DNA of 64,000 nucleotides from Lumbricus rubellus (GCA_945859605.1 OX243820.1:28403708-28467707), one strand, 5' to 3'. Positions 38,325 through 50,377 are shown, counted from the first letter of the stretch. Made by a program: numbers and translations. Notes: generated by a model from the letters alone, not told the origin.

Positions 38325-38680
38325 CATCCATCCATACATCCATTGATCCATCCGTCCGACTGTCAATCCATCCATCCATCCATTGATCCATCCATCCATC
38401 CATCAATCCATCCATCCATCCATCCATCCATCCATCCAACCATCCAACCATCCATCCATCCATCCATCCATTGATCCATCCATCCATCCATCCATTGATC
38501 CATCCGTCCGACTGTCAATCCATCCATCCATCCATCCATTGATCCATTCATCCATACATCCATTGATCCATACATCCATCCATCCATCCATCCAACCATC
38601 CAACCATCCATCCATCCATCCATCCATCTATCCATACATCCATTGATCTATCCGTCCGACTGTCAATCCATCCATTGATC
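38325..38680. repeat. (CCAT)n with higher-order duplication
   Basis: The block 'ttgatccatccgtccgactgtcaatcc' (38344-38370, 38493-38519, and again near 38643) recurs, so the array is a tandem of larger units. Confidence 0.95.
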
Positions 38681-38710
38681 CGTTAAATTGTCCATCAGAT
38701 GGACTCCTTC

Positions 38711-38907
38711 CAGGACTGTTTTAAAGGAATGTTTAGAACTGCACAACTCCGTCTTTCCTTTCCAATCCTCCATGGTAAATTACTTCCAATCAGAGGAAAA
38801 TTATATACCATTTTTGCTAGTTTTAATTGCACAGAAGTGCTTCTGCAACTGCACAAATCCATTTAAAACAGCACATTTTGTGTACAACTGCACGTTAAAA
38901 AGCCCTG
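38711..38907. mobile_element. hAT-like MITE (ACTGCACA family), TSD ACTCCTTC
   Basis: 197 bp, CAGGACTGTTTTAAAGG to GTTAAAAAGCCCTG, with exact ACTCCTTC at 38703-38710 and 38908-38915. Confidence 0.92.
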
Positions 38908-39484
38908 ACTCCTTCCTCTTCCATGTGGATTCATCCTTACATCTTCTCATCCCTTCATCCATCCATGCGTTCCTCCCCATCAGCATCTCCACTCAATAGA
39001 AACTCATCACCGTATTCCTCCATTCCCAACTTTTTCCAGGCCACCCACTTCGCCTCGCTGCCAGCGCATACAAATCCGGATGAAAGTCCATGATTTCCAG
39101 TTCATAACTACTATCGGGTCTTGTATCTTCAGGAGAGGCGGACGGTGGCGACGAGATCTCGTGACTTCTCGCCGCTCGATATTTCCAGATCTCGCGTTTC
39201 CGCCCCCGATCGGAGGAGAGCTGGTTGGTTGGTACAGCGCTGATCGCAATTCGATAGCGAACGGTTATCGAAGACTAAATGTATTCTCTCATCTTCTTCG
39301 GCGATGAACATGGAGTGCCGCTATGTCCGCTGTTGCCGCAGAAGGGGTGGGGGGTTGGTTGCTGCAGCAGGAGCAGGAGGAATGAGAACTGGAGACTTCG
39401 TGGATGTATGTTGTTGTGCGCTATAGAAATAGCATCGTTGATATTGCGTCCGTTGTCTCCTGTGACACTGACAGTGGCATTCAC

Positions 39485-39752
39485 TGTCTGCTTCTGTGTC
39501 TCTGTGTCTGTATGTCTGTGTCTGTGTCTGTGTCTGCGTCTGCGTCTGTCTCTGTCTCTGTCACTGTCTCTGTCTCTGTATATCTCTCGCTCTCTCGCTC
39601 TCTCTCTTTCTCTTTTTCTCTCTGTGTCTCTGTCTCTCTCTCTCTTGGTCTCTCTTTCTCCCTTTTGTCTCTGTCTCTGTCTCTGTCTGTCTCTGTCTGT
39701 CTCTGTCTGTCTCTGTCTGTCTGTCTCTGTCTCTGTCTCTCTCTCTCCTGAG
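39485..39752. repeat. (TCTG)n/(TC)n
   Basis: Compound microsatellite. Confidence 0.97.
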
Positions 39753-39973
39753 TCCTGTGTCGGTGGTCTTGGGCTACTGCTGCTGCTGCTGCTGCCACGT
39801 CAGGATTCTTGTGGCTGTCTCTGTCTTTGTGTTTGTTTGTGTGGATGAGTGTCTTCTTATAATTATGTGTCTGTCGTTCTGATCGTGTGCGAGATGTTTT
39901 GCTTTTGTTTACAGACTTCGACTTGTTTATGACTTCTTCTTCGGATCATGTCATGCGATTCTTGTTGTCAGTG

Positions 39974-40075
39974 TGAATGTGTGTGTGCGTGTGTGTGGGT
40001 GTGTGCGTGTGTGTGGGTGTTTGTGTGTTTGTGTTTTTGTGTGTGTGTGCGTGTGTGTGTGTGTGTAGGTATGTG

Positions 40076-40110
<35 letters not shown>

Positions 40111-40186
40111 ATGTGTGTGTGTGTGTTTGTGTGTGCATGTGTGTGTGTGCATGTGTGTGTGCGTGTGTGTGTGTGTGTGTGTGTGG
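39974..40186. repeat. (GT)n
   Basis: GT repeat with single-base interruptions. Confidence 0.97.
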
Positions 40187-40432
40187 TTTTGGGATGGTGC
40201 TGTCTTTTTGCTGTGAGACTTGGTCTCTCTGTCTTTGAAAATCTTCTTCTCTCTCTGTGTCCCCGTTTATATAAATCTTCCGCCACTTGCCGTTCTGTTC
40301 TTTGTCTCCCTGTGGCATATGTTTTAAATGGATATCTGACATGCACTCAAACAATATGTCTGAAATATTGCTGCAATGTATGGCTAAAAAAAATGTCTCA
40401 GAAATAATATGTGTGTAGATTTGTTTATTTGT

Positions 40433-40627
40433 ATAGCGCCCCTTCAAGCTCTCTCTACTCAGAGGCGCTCCCGAATGCAGAGCGGACACTGCATCGGAGT
40501 TTCACACCGAAGCGCTGAGCAATTGTGAGTGAAGGACTTGCCCAAGGTCCTTACGCGGCGAGGTGGATTCGAACCTCGAACATTCCGGCTCCAAGGCAAC
40601 GACGCCACTACTACACCACCACGCCCC
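40433..40627 (-). mobile_element. tRNA-derived SINE
   Basis: Read on the minus strand it begins GGGGCGTGGTGGTGTAGTAG, a tRNA-like head with an A-box-like TGGTGTAGTAGTGG. The B box GGTTCGAATCC is the inverse of 40565-40575. A unique body follows (cttgggcaagtccttcactc; cttcggtgtgaaactccgat), then the tail GGAGCGCCTCTGAGTAG...TTGAAGGGGCGCTATA. It is the most intact copy in the window. Confidence 0.85.
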
Positions 40628-40779
40628 ACGAGTAGAGTATGTTTGACACGAAAGGCTCTTTGAAAAATACGTCTGATACGCATCACTTAGAACATTTATC
40701 TGAATTGTCGTTTTTTCTTCTGTCACCCTCGTGGTTTATCTCTATCCGTCTTTGCCTCTGTATCTCACTCTTTCTCTGT

Positions 40780-40906
40780 GTGCATCTCTCTCTGTATCTG
40801 TCTCTCTGTCTCTGTCTATCTCTGTCTGTCTCTCTTTGACTCTGTCTCTCTTTGACTCTGTCTTTCTTTCTGTCCGTCTTTGTCTGTCTGTCTCTCTCTC
40901 TCTCTA
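40780..40906. repeat. (TCTG)n/(TC)n, degenerate
   Basis: Compound microsatellite. Confidence 0.93.
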
Positions 40907-41384
40907 GTGTCCTTCTCCTACCCCTCCCCGTTCTGTTCTGTCTGCATTTTCGTTTGTGTATCTTTCCAGCTGTCTGCATATCCAACGCCATCGATTTATC
41001 GGTCATAAAATTCTGTGTGATATCTTGAGGTGACACATGGTAGATCATCACTGTCATGCCATTTCTATCGATGTTCTGCTCTCCGCATTGATTCATTTGA
41101 ACTGTACCATCTGCCACTTAATCCCGTTCGCCTGCTAAAGAAGACTGTACTCTCCGTCTCCGTTGAGTTCATGAGGCAGTTGATTTGTTTACATTAGCCA
41201 ATGCCCCAGGCACATGCAGCTATGCCGAGAGAGAGGTCAATACAAGAGGAGTTGTAGCTATATTAAGAGTTTCGACCCCCATGCGAATACACACAAGTCA
41301 ATATCGATGAAAAATTACATAATGCAGGTCTATGCATACAGTACACATTATACAATAAACATACATGTAATATTATAATTATGC

Positions 41385-41565
41385 TACTGCCACTACCACT
41401 ACTGCGAATACTACTGCTGCTTCGAATTATACTACTGCTACTACTACCTCTATAATAATATAGTCGTGCCACTATACTGCTACTACAGTACTCCTGTTAC
41501 CACGTCTACTACTACTACTAATGCTACTACTGCAACTACAATACTACTACAACTGCTAGCATGCT
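41385..41565. repeat. Degenerate (CTA)n/(CTG)n triplet region
   Basis: actactgctactac-type triplets with unique interruptions. Confidence 0.85.
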
Positions 41566-41569
41566 GCTA

Positions 41570-42735
41570 CTTTATTTAACAAATTGAATTGCTCGGCACA
41601 CAATAATAATTTTGTGGCTTAATTGCTATAACGGTGCCGAGGCTGCGTATAGCCTCTCAGATTCACGTTAATTTTCCATGACTTTTTTGAGCTTTTTCTG
41701 TCAGAAAGTGTGAAAATCTAGATTATCCGTTGTTCACAAAAGCCAATAATGTTCTAAAATCTTAGCAGAGGACAGAATAGTTGCAAAACTGAGATTAAAC
41801 GTATACAAGAGGCGTTCAAGTAGGCTATCTACATGTACTCAAGCTGATAACGAGAAAAACAACATGAAATTAAAGTGAATGCGGTTTACTGAATTTACTT
41901 TTGGTAAGAGCGCGTTGGCCTGAAAAAGAAATCACTGTCTTAATAATGTTATCGATATAATATCAGTACGTCACAATGCCTACATAAATATATTCTGGGT
42001 ATGTATATAGCTATAACACTTCCATGAGCTAAATAAATAGACAAAATATATCTGCGTTGTATGAACTGCTGCAGCTCATATAGGGCGTATATATAAATAT
42101 ATAAAAATATATTATATAGCCTATATATTTATTTAGCGAAGAAGCAAACAGTTTTCTGCATGCAAGCAAGTATCGATGGCATGAGACCACTGGGATGAGT
42201 TTAAGATGGACTCATGTTTTTCTATATGTGTTCATGGTACGTGTACATGAGCTTGCAGGGATCGATAGTTCAGATCAAGTGTCCCACGCACGGCCGTTTT
42301 AAATCCCCATGTATGTAGGGGCACGCGATAAGGAGATGGGAGACACCAGCGCTGATACTGCAAATGTCACAGTAGCAGTATCCATGACAACAGCAACAGC
42401 AGCAGCAGAAGCAGCAGCAACCCACGCGAAGAAGATGACAATGCGACACGATTTCATCTATAGGCCTAGATATAAACAGTATGAGATAGACTGATAGAGG
42501 GATGGAGACTGGACTGAAGCGAGAGAAAATGGACTGAAGTGAAGCAAGTCCGACTGAATATACGGAGGGTGGAACTTGGAATGGATGGCCTAAGGCCCCA
42601 AACAGACGAATGTTGGGCATGTTAAAGTCTAAAATAGACCCATAAACAAGGCGACGGGTAAAAATATAAATAAAATGTAAATATTATAATTATATAAATT
42701 AGAATATTATAAAAAAGATAAGTCCAGATAAGGGT
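41570..42735. other. No gene seen; AT-rich
   Basis: Unique AT-rich sequence with a short CAG run near 42390. No supported exon. Confidence 0.5.
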
Positions 42736-42955
42736 TTTATGAATCGGTTCAGCCATGATCTTCTACCCCTTAACTTTACAGGATCTGAAAACACCGCTGC
42801 AGTGAACTCTTTCCGCTATCGTGCCATATCCGCTCGATTAATCTCACGAAGATTCCATATTGACTTCACTGCATGGAACTCAATTCATTTCCAACAGGCG
42901 TCCAGTTTGCAAAGAGATAAAACACTGCTACGCATGCACCTACTTGATTCATGAC
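42736..42955 (+). mobile_element. Possible LINE C-terminal fragment
   Basis: The reading RFHIDFTAWNSIHF...SLQRDKTLLRMHLLDS faintly follows the AWNSLP...FKxxLxxxLL pattern. There is no tail, so this is weak. Confidence 0.3.
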
Positions 42956-43509
42956 TGCGAAAGTATTTTTGCCTTATATGCACTGATTTGTGTTTTTTTT
43001 GTTTTTTTGTTTCTATTAGTTCACTACATCCTTCGCCTTTTCATGCTGTTTAGCCGTCTATCCATCTGTTAAAATAGTGCAAAATTAATATAGGTGTCTC
43101 TGCATGTTAACGGGATGTTCATACCTCAGGGACTTCCTTGTTGCCATCAGCATTGCCACTTCTTGGGTTTTTCCCCAAGATCTTGTTTTTTTTTATCCGA
43201 ACTTGGGAAATGGAGTTTATTTTTGAGGAACTTGGGTTTTCTTGGGTTTTTCGACGCTCCAGCTTGATTTTTGGAGAGTGGCAACGCTGGTTGCCATCCT
43301 ATTATGTGGAACATGCTTCTATGACTAATAATTATTGTCAATGGTCAAAATAAACTGAATTGAAAAAAGAAAAATCCCAGAACGTTGAGAACTTGAGACC
43401 AACGAAAGAGATAATTTTATGAACAAACGAGAAAGGCGATGGACTACATAAAAATGAGGCATGAATATTGACTAAAGAAGATTATAAATTATATAGATGA
43501 TAATGAGAA

Positions 43510-43718
43510 TGACGCAAAGAGGAGAGTAGCATAAAGTGGCCTGGAATGGCCTTCTCTTAGAGCGACACCCTGGAACTCTACCATGGGATCCTTTCTTACC
43601 AAATTTAAAACCGCTCTTTTGAGCGCGCTGGAGTCCGGAGCACCTCTGAGTTGGTTTTTGTTGAAGCGGTGCTATATGAATGAATGAATGAATGAATGAA
43701 TGAATGAATGAAAGATGA
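43510..43718 (+). mobile_element. LINE 3' end with TGAA microsatellite tail
   Basis: AWNGLLLERHPGTLPWD, then FLTKFKTALLSALESG (frame-shifted), then the ggagcacctctgagttgg...gcggtgctata tail, then (TGAA)n from 43676. Confidence 0.7.
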
Positions 43719-43885
43719 GGACAGACCTAGAAAGGACCCGTTGAAAAAGAGAGGAGGACTTGGAGAAGGAGAAGGATCACTACTACAGTGCGCTGTTGAA
43801 ATCATTTTTAAAAACTATTCTTTAATTGAATGCCTCCTTTCCCCCCTTCCAAATCACATTCATGTCAAAGATAAGTACACAGAAC

Positions 43886-44791
43886 CAGGGCCGTTTTAAG
43901 AAATTTTGGGGCCCTAGGCACAAAAACTAATTCTAAACGAAACTACGAGTCTCGTCTAGTTCCCCTCCTCTATGGGAGGGGATCAAGGTTTCTGGGGGAA
44001 GGAGAACGAGTAGGTCTATACCCCGTCGATCGCTGAAACGCGTAGCGCCGAGTGGGGGAGGGCAAGGGGAGGAAATGTGCTTCTACCAACCAGAAAAATT
44101 TGCTTTTTTACATTGCAATGGCAGCATTTTAAGCTGCCATTTTAACAAAATTTCTCAACTATTGCAGTGCTGAAATAAAATATATAATAATAGTCTAAAA
44201 CTTCAATAAATATTCTTACAATTATAATAATTTCTTTATCAGTTTCCACAATGTAATGGTAGCATTGCAAGCTGTGATTCTAACAACATTACTATAATTC
44301 AGTGCTGATAAAAAAGAGTGGTTAAAAATTTCAATTAGTATAATTATTATTGCAATGATAATTTCTTTGCGTAGACCTATCAAGTTCTGCAACTCAGTTC
44401 TGCTGCTTCTGGACCACTACCATTACAGCAGAATAATGAATAACTGCAGACAGCTGTAGGCCTAGAGTATTGCATTCATGCCTTAAAATTAATTCTATGT
44501 GCATCGTGCATATAAATTTTCAAATACAACACAATACAATGCCATTGTGTTAGACCTACTTTTGTTAATAATAATATTATAGTATAAGCTTACTGATGAC
44601 ACGGCTAGCATAGCAATATTTGTACTGAAAGTGTAAGATAAATGTTATAGTTTAACATACATTAAAGTTTGTATAACATGTTGCTAATTTGTTATGTGAT
44701 GTAGTAATTATTTTTGGGTCGCCGCGGGGCCCCCCTGTTGCGCGGGGCCCTAGGCCCGTGCCTCGCGTGCCTAGGCCTTAAAACGGCTCTG
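43886..44791. mobile_element. Long hAT-like element, TSD CACAGAAC
   Basis: 906 bp from CAGGGCCGTTTTAAG to CTTAAAACGGCTCTG, with exact CACAGAAC on both sides (43878-43885, 44792-44799). Subterminal GGGGCCCTAGGCAC and its inverse extend the ends. The interior is AT-rich with a ~100-bp degenerate duplication (aatggcagcattt / aatggtagcattg). No transposase frame is visible. The TIR is the same as in the small element at 13356. Confidence 0.9.
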
Positions 44792-45021
44792 CACAGAACT
44801 ATGCATATAATATGTGCTTTTATTAAATATAATAATATACTGCTTCGCTACGATGTTCTGCTCCTCTCCCATGCCAAATTTCTGCGATACCCGACGTATA
44901 CCGTCGTTTCCACGGATGTGATTTTTGCGACATCTACTGATATTAATTTGAAATTTATCCAGTTGTCTCCGATTCTGTTATCCGTAACAACATTGTCGAA
45001 GCGACTTATATTCTACCGATG

Positions 45022-45357
45022 CAGGGGTGGATCCAGGAGGGGGGGCCAATCCGGCCATGGCCCCCCCATCGAAAACTGCCATGGGACGTGGCCCCCCATT
45101 TGGTCTGAAATTAGCAATACGAATATGGGTGTAATGGAAATTGCCCCCCCCCCTATTTGGAAAATTGTACGGGACGTGGCCCCCCCGTTCGGTTTTCAAG
45201 TTGGGGACTACAAAAAGGTCATCAACTTTTTGGCGGATGAAATGGTATGATTTTCCCGAAAAAAGTTTTGGCAGATGACTAACAAAATTTTTTTCCCATC
45301 TACATGTAAGATCTAGGATTTTGGCCCCCCCTTGAAACAGTTCTGGATCAGCCACTG
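45022..45357. mobile_element. hAT-like MITE, TSD TACYGATG
   Basis: Starts CAGGGGTGGATCCAGGA and ends CTGGATCAGCCACTG. Flanks TACCGATG and TACTGATG match 7 of 8. The interior has G7/C7 tracts and the AAAAGGTCATCAAC motif, followed by GGCGGATGAAATGG. Confidence 0.85.
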
Positions 45358-45881
45358 TACTGATGGTATATTATACGAACATCAAATGTCTGTCTGGACT
45401 GATGCTCATGGAAATGATCTCTAGAGTCGAATTGATCGATGCTTCAAAGTAGGATTGGAAACAAGATGCATATGCAGTGACGTGGACATCATCAAACATC
45501 CAGTGAAAGTGGTGCCATTTCCATGAATATTATTTATATACATGTATATATATACATGTATATGTATAATAAAGCATGTAGGCCAACTTAATAAACTTAT
45601 GTGTTGTGCATCAATTAATTATCATGAAGCAATAATTATCATGGATCAACTAATTATTATTATTACTACTATATTTTCTATATTATCACCTATTGTAGTT
45701 AATCAAGACATCAGAGAGGTTCCAGTCCAAACTGAGCAAAATAGAAGAGTGTTAATAATTATTGAAAAAAGAACACATCACTCCATATATGTGGGTCTAT
45801 GTAACCGATATGCAAGTATCACCCGTGTACCGGATGCTTTTCCATAAATAAGTACCTTTATAACAATAAGTATACCCTTAC

Positions 45882-46010
45882 CTGAGTCGTGCCGAGAAGA
45901 TGCCGTGGATGCGACAGCAGCAGATGATAGCCTGTTGCTGATGCTGGTGGTGGTGGTGGTAGCGGTGGTGGTGGTGATGACAGGGTTGGTGGTGGTTGGA
46001 ACGGTGTTGT
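45882..46010 (-). CDS. Candidate internal exon, Thr/Ser-rich, symmetric phase 1-1
   Basis: On the minus strand, a TTACATCTTGCAG acceptor is followed by 129 nt and then a consensus donor, GACTCAG|GTAAGG. In phase 1 it encodes (D)NTVPTTTNPV, a run of Thr, then SISNRLSSAAVAS and RHDS. Such mucin-like linkers are common in extracellular proteins, where phase 1-1 exons are also frequent. The Thr run comes from an ACC-type triplet repeat, and (CAG)/(CAT) repeats sit just upstream, so the splice signals may be coincidental. No partner exons were found. Confidence 0.28.
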
Positions 46011-46139
46011 CTGCAAGATGTAATGGCACCGTTCATCGTCCAGTCTCATGATCAGCTGACCACCACTGTCCACCACTGACCACCGATCGAGGAAACGAAC
46101 GACGTCTAGCGACGCCGCCAACAGTTACAAGTCAATCGG

Positions 46140-46245
46140 ATGCAACAGCAACAGCATCATCATCAGCATCATCGTCAGCAGCAGCATCATCATCAGCAGC
46201 ATCAGTAGCAGCAACAGCAGCAGTAGCAGCAGCAGCAGCGATTGC
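46140..46245. repeat. (CAG)n/(CAT)n
   Basis: Mixed triplets just upstream, on the minus strand, of the candidate exon at 45882-46010. Confidence 0.95.
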
Positions 46246-46277
46246 AGAAGCTCAAACAATGATGCACTGGGATCGGC

Positions 46278-46790
46278 CATCTCTCTCTGTCCCTGTCTCT
46301 GTCTCTGTATCTGTCTATCTGCATGTCTGTCTGTCTGTCTGTCTGTCTGAGAGACTCTCATCCTGTCATCTCTGTCTCTGTGTCTGTCTTTGTCTTTGTC
46401 TCTGTCTGCCTCTACCTGTTTGTCTGTCTGTCTGTCTGTCTGTCTAAGAAACTATCTTTTTCATCCCTGTTATCGCTCTGTCGTCTCTCTGTCTGTGTCT
46501 CTGGCTACCTGTCTGTCTGTCTGTCTCTCTCTGTGGCCGCTCTCTCTCATATCTCTCTGTCTGTCTCGGTCTCTGTGTCTGTGTCTGTTTCTGTCTCTGT
46601 CTAAGTCTCTCTTAGACCGTCTCTAGCTGTCATCGGTCTCACTGTATCTTTTTCTCTTGCAGGCACTCTCAGTCTCTGCCTTTGTATCTGTGTCTGCCCC
46701 CTCTCATTTCTGTCTCTGGTGCTTTCTGTGTCCCTGTTCCTGTCTCTGCATCTGTCTCTGTCTCTGCCTCTGTTTCTGTCTCTGCCCTCT
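46278..46790. repeat. (TCTG)n/(TC)n, degenerate, with local duplications
   Basis: It includes two copies of a tctgccccctctcatttct-type segment (46693, 46781). Confidence 0.95.
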
Positions 46791-47054
46791 CTCATTTCTA
46801 TGTCTGGTGCTTTCTCTGCTTCTCAATATCTATCTCACTCCCGCAGTTTGAGGATATAGAACAACTCTGATACTTGTCACAGCGCAACGAGAAACCTATG
46901 GAGGACGCGACAATAATTATAGGCAGAAGTCACGCAAAGTAATTTTCTTTTCTTTTGCCGTTATCTTTGAAAATAAACCACATAACACTGTGCCTTAAGA
47001 TTGATAGAAAAAGCAAACATTAGGCCTACACCTAAAAGTACTAAAACTGTTTTA

Positions 47055-47130
47055 TATAGCCGCTCTTGGGTCCGAAGCGCTTCTGAATAGCCTACCTTGA
47101 AGAGGTGCTATAAAAAAAATCCGAAATAAA
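47055..47130 (+). mobile_element. LINE/SINE 3' tail fragment
   Basis: gaagcgcttctgaatag and ttgaagaggtgctataaa match the shared retroposon tail. A 202-bp duplicated segment follows immediately. Confidence 0.6.
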
Positions 47131-47153
47131 TACCCTATAAACGGGGCAACGTG

Positions 47154-47565
47154 TTTTAGAACACCGCCAAAAATCGTGATTACTGGGGCTGGATACCCAG
47201 AAGCACACTGTGTTTGAGGAGCAGCTCAGAAGTTTTGTGGCCGCGCAAAGTCTGCCTAAAATGTCATCGAGAATGCTGCAATCCTGCTTGATTTCAATGT
47301 TATGTAATTCGAACGATGGATCGTTTCCCTGTTATTTTGAGAGCATCGGGTGATCTTTAGAGCGCTGCCAAAAAATCGTGATTACTGGGGCTCGATACCC
47401 AAGAGCACACTGTTTGTGAGGAGCAGCTCAGCAGTTTTGTGGCCGCGCAAAGTCTGCCTAAAATGTCATCGAGAATGCTGCAATCCTGCTTGATTTCAAT
47501 GTTATGTAATTCGAACGATGGATCGTTTTCCTGTGATTTTGGGAGCTTGGGGTGACCTTTAGGTA
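47154..47565. repeat. Two tandem copies of a 202-bp unit with a conserved minus-strand frame
   Basis: aatcgtgattactggggct starts at 47172 and again at 47374. On the minus strand both copies read through: NDPSFELHNIEIKQDCSILD, then DILGRLCAATKLLSCSS and CxWVSSPSNHDF, with only a few replacements. Both copies are preceded by AG in the same place (ataacag|G and atcacag|G). Not recognised; it could be a duplicated exon or a transposon coding fragment. Confidence 0.85.
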
Positions 47566-47816
47566 ATTGGGTAGCGCAAAGCACTGTAGGCTGTTACTGT
47601 CATTTAAACACATTGAGAGCCTATTACATGTGATACAATGTATATGTCTGAAACATAATTATCTTCGCGGGTCATAATATGTTCTTGTAAAACATCTTGT
47701 TTCCGATGAAAGTCATCGGTCTTGTAAGGTTTCCTGCTCGCTATTTGCGAGTGCTAACAGTGTAACAAAAAGGTGCCTGGGCGCCCCTCATACCTTTCCA
47801 AAAGAAGTGCCAGGAC

Positions 47817-48184
47817 CATAGGCGTAGGGGACATTTCAGAGTTGGGGGGGCAAAATTGAGACTTTTGCCCGAATTTTTTTTTTTGTCAGGCCGAAATCTT
47901 AAGAAAAATTCCCGTTACGTTTGCCCGAAAATTCTGACGACCTTTTTTTAGTCATCCGGCCGAAATCTACTGAAATTTCCCATTACTTTTGGCCCGAAAG
48001 GTCTGACGACCTTTTTTGTTCGGGCAAGTCTGATTTTTCGGGCAAAAAGACCTGGAAAAATAAAAATAAAAATAATATTTTTTAAAAAACTTTTATTTTT
48101 CCGGGTCTGCTTGCCCGAAAAATCAGACTTGCCCGAAATTTGGGGGGCATTTGCCCCCCTGGACCCCCGTCTCCTACGCCTATG
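47817..48184. mobile_element. hAT-like MITE, TIR CATAGGCGTAGG, TSD GCCAGGAC
   Basis: 368 bp with exact 8-bp flanks at 47809-47816 and 48185-48192. Long inverted segments ('ttgcccgaaa' against 'ttcgggcaa') could fold most of the element into a hairpin. Family of 9454. Confidence 0.92.
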
Positions 48185-48541
48185 GCCAGGACACCCCTAC
48201 ATTTTTAGGTGTGCTGGCCAAAATAAGTGGCAAGACGGCATAGAGATTTGAAAATAAGTGCCACGACGACGTCCATGACCGTCCTGCACACTTTTGTGTG
48301 TTCTGCTGTTTGCACAGCAGAGTGCAGCAGACCTCTGGAGCTTCCTCTCTTTGTATTAACGTCGTCCTCTTTCCGTGTGTGTATCCCCCAAACGCACCAA
48401 CATTGCAGATGTAGACCTACATGTATACAAATACCCCAGCTGCATGGATAGATATATTAATGGATTTTAAATGAGAACACGACATCAGTCTGACTAACAT
48501 TAATTATAGTCGCATGAATATTTGTTTGTATGCGCACTTGT

Positions 48542-48607
48542 TATAGCTCCCCATCAAACTCTCACTACTCAGAGGCGCTCCAGAATGCAGAGCGGACACT
48601 GCATCGG

Positions 48608-48616
<9 letters not shown>
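48542..48616 (-). mobile_element. SINE fragment cut by CA/TA repeat
   Basis: tactcagaggcgctccagaatgcagagc (in pieces) through tcggagtttcaca, then (CA)n(TA)n to 48658 and the mariner-type element. Confidence 0.75.
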
Positions 48617-48658
<42 letters not shown>

Positions 48659-49462
48659 CAGGGTGGCCCAAAAAAAGTGGGACCCCCTACGCGGTTTTGC
48701 TAATATTTCGGCCAAAAATAAGAATTTTTTAATCAAATTTTACTGACTTAAAGCCAATTCATATCTACGCATAATAGCCAAATTTCATAAAGATATGTCC
48801 AACAGAACAAAAGTTATACCACTTTTAGTGAGACCACCCATCGTTTTTTGATGATTCAAAAACACGTTACGCAAAACGGTAACAAATATCAGCCAAAAAT
48901 AGGAATTCTTATATGAAATTTTACAGGCTTCAAGGGCATTCAAACCTACGCGTAACTGCCAAATTTCACACAAAACTTTCAAACGGAACAAAAGTTATAT
49001 CACTTTTAGTGAGTATACCCAGCGATTTGTTGGGTCCAAAAACGATAGGAGAATTTAAGGCTGATTGTGAGTTGATATGGGAAAACTTCCCTCTGAAACC
49101 TATCAACAAGACCATCGGAAACTTTACAAATAGGTTCAGAACATGTTTGGGTAGGGGTGGGGGACATTTTGAACACAAGTTATCATGTTACTTTCGACAA
49201 AAAATTATTTGAAACTTGACTTAAGAAACTGGTTTTTTGCTCATTTTTTCATAACGTGTTTTTGAATCATCAAAAAACGATGGGTGGTCTCACTAAAAGT
49301 GGTATAACTTTTGTTCTGTTGGACATATCTTTATGAAATTTGGCAGTTATACGTAGATATGAATTGACTTTAAGTCAGTAAAATTTGATTAAAACATTCT
49401 TATTTTTGGCCGAAATATTAGCGAAACCGCGTAGGGGGTCCCACTTTTTTTGGGCCACCCTG
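48659..49462. mobile_element. Tc1/mariner-type element, long TIRs, TA target
   Basis: 804 bp starting CAGGGTGGCCCAAAAAAAG and ending in its inverse, with TA on each side. The inverted repeats are about 210 bp (48659-48871 and 49252-49462). Inside, a frame at about 49039-49212 ends RFRTCLGRGGGHFEHKL, which resembles the C-terminus of mariner-family transposases. The catalytic DD(D/E) region is missing, so the element is non-autonomous. It landed in an AT microsatellite next to a SINE. Confidence 0.88.
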
Positions 49463-49786
49463 TATATATGACGAAACTAAATTAACGTTCGATGATGTCG
49501 GAGATAATTTATTCGTACCCATCGTCTCGATAACTCCGCCGCAGGTTGCAATCTGCCAGCGCCAGTCTAAAGTCTGGACAAAGAAGGAGGGCGACACTAA
49601 TCATCTTTGTTATCACACACACAATGTCGTTAAGCTGCTACTACACGTACACCATCCGACCTTTCGATAAGGCCGGTGTCATGAGAATAATGATGATGAT
49701 GATTTTTAAAGCTCATTGGTGACTACAGCTGTCTTAGAAGATCCGTCTTTTTTCTGTTTCGTCCAACCCCTTGCTCCTCCAGGTTC

Positions 49787-49813
49787 CTCTCTCTGTCTCT
49801 GTCTCTGTCTCTG

Positions 49814-49849
<36 letters not shown>

Positions 49850-49945
49850 TCCCTCTCACTCTATCTGTCTCTGTCTCTGTCTCTGTCTCTGTCTCTGTCT
49901 CTGTCTCTGTCTCTGTCTCTGTCTCTGTCTCTGTCTCTGTCTCTG

Positions 49946-49990
<45 letters not shown>

Positions 49991-50050
49991 ACCTCTCTCA
50001 ACCCCTCTCTCTCTCTCTCTCTCTCTACCTCTCTCAACCCCTCTCTCTCA
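49787..50050. repeat. (TCTG)n hexamer-like/(TC)n
   Basis: A long perfect TCTGTC run (49862-49965) and a short duplication of cctctctcaacccctctctc. Confidence 0.97.
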
Positions 50051-50249
50051 GTCTCTCTCCCTCTCCATATCCTTCTCCGTCTTCAGCAGGATGAAATATT
50101 ACGCCCGTCAGATCAGAAACATCTTTTCCGTCGGGGGATAATGAAGAAGGAAATTAATCTTTCAACGAGCGACCTTTTTTGTTACAGTTTTCAATATACT
50201 GCAGGGTGTCAGCTTCTCGTATACATGTCAGACGTATACCAACGAGGCT

Positions 50250-50346
50250 CTCTCTTTGTCTCTGTCTCTGTCGCTGTCCGTCTGTCCGTCTGTCTCTGCC
50301 TCTGTCTCTGTCTATCTCTGTCTCTGTCGCTGTCTCTATCGCTGTC

Positions 50347-50377
<31 letters not shown>

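Noticed and set aside
40555..40627. tRNA gene on the minus strand
   Set aside because: The A/B-box-like sequence continues into the SINE body and tail and is part of a repeated family.
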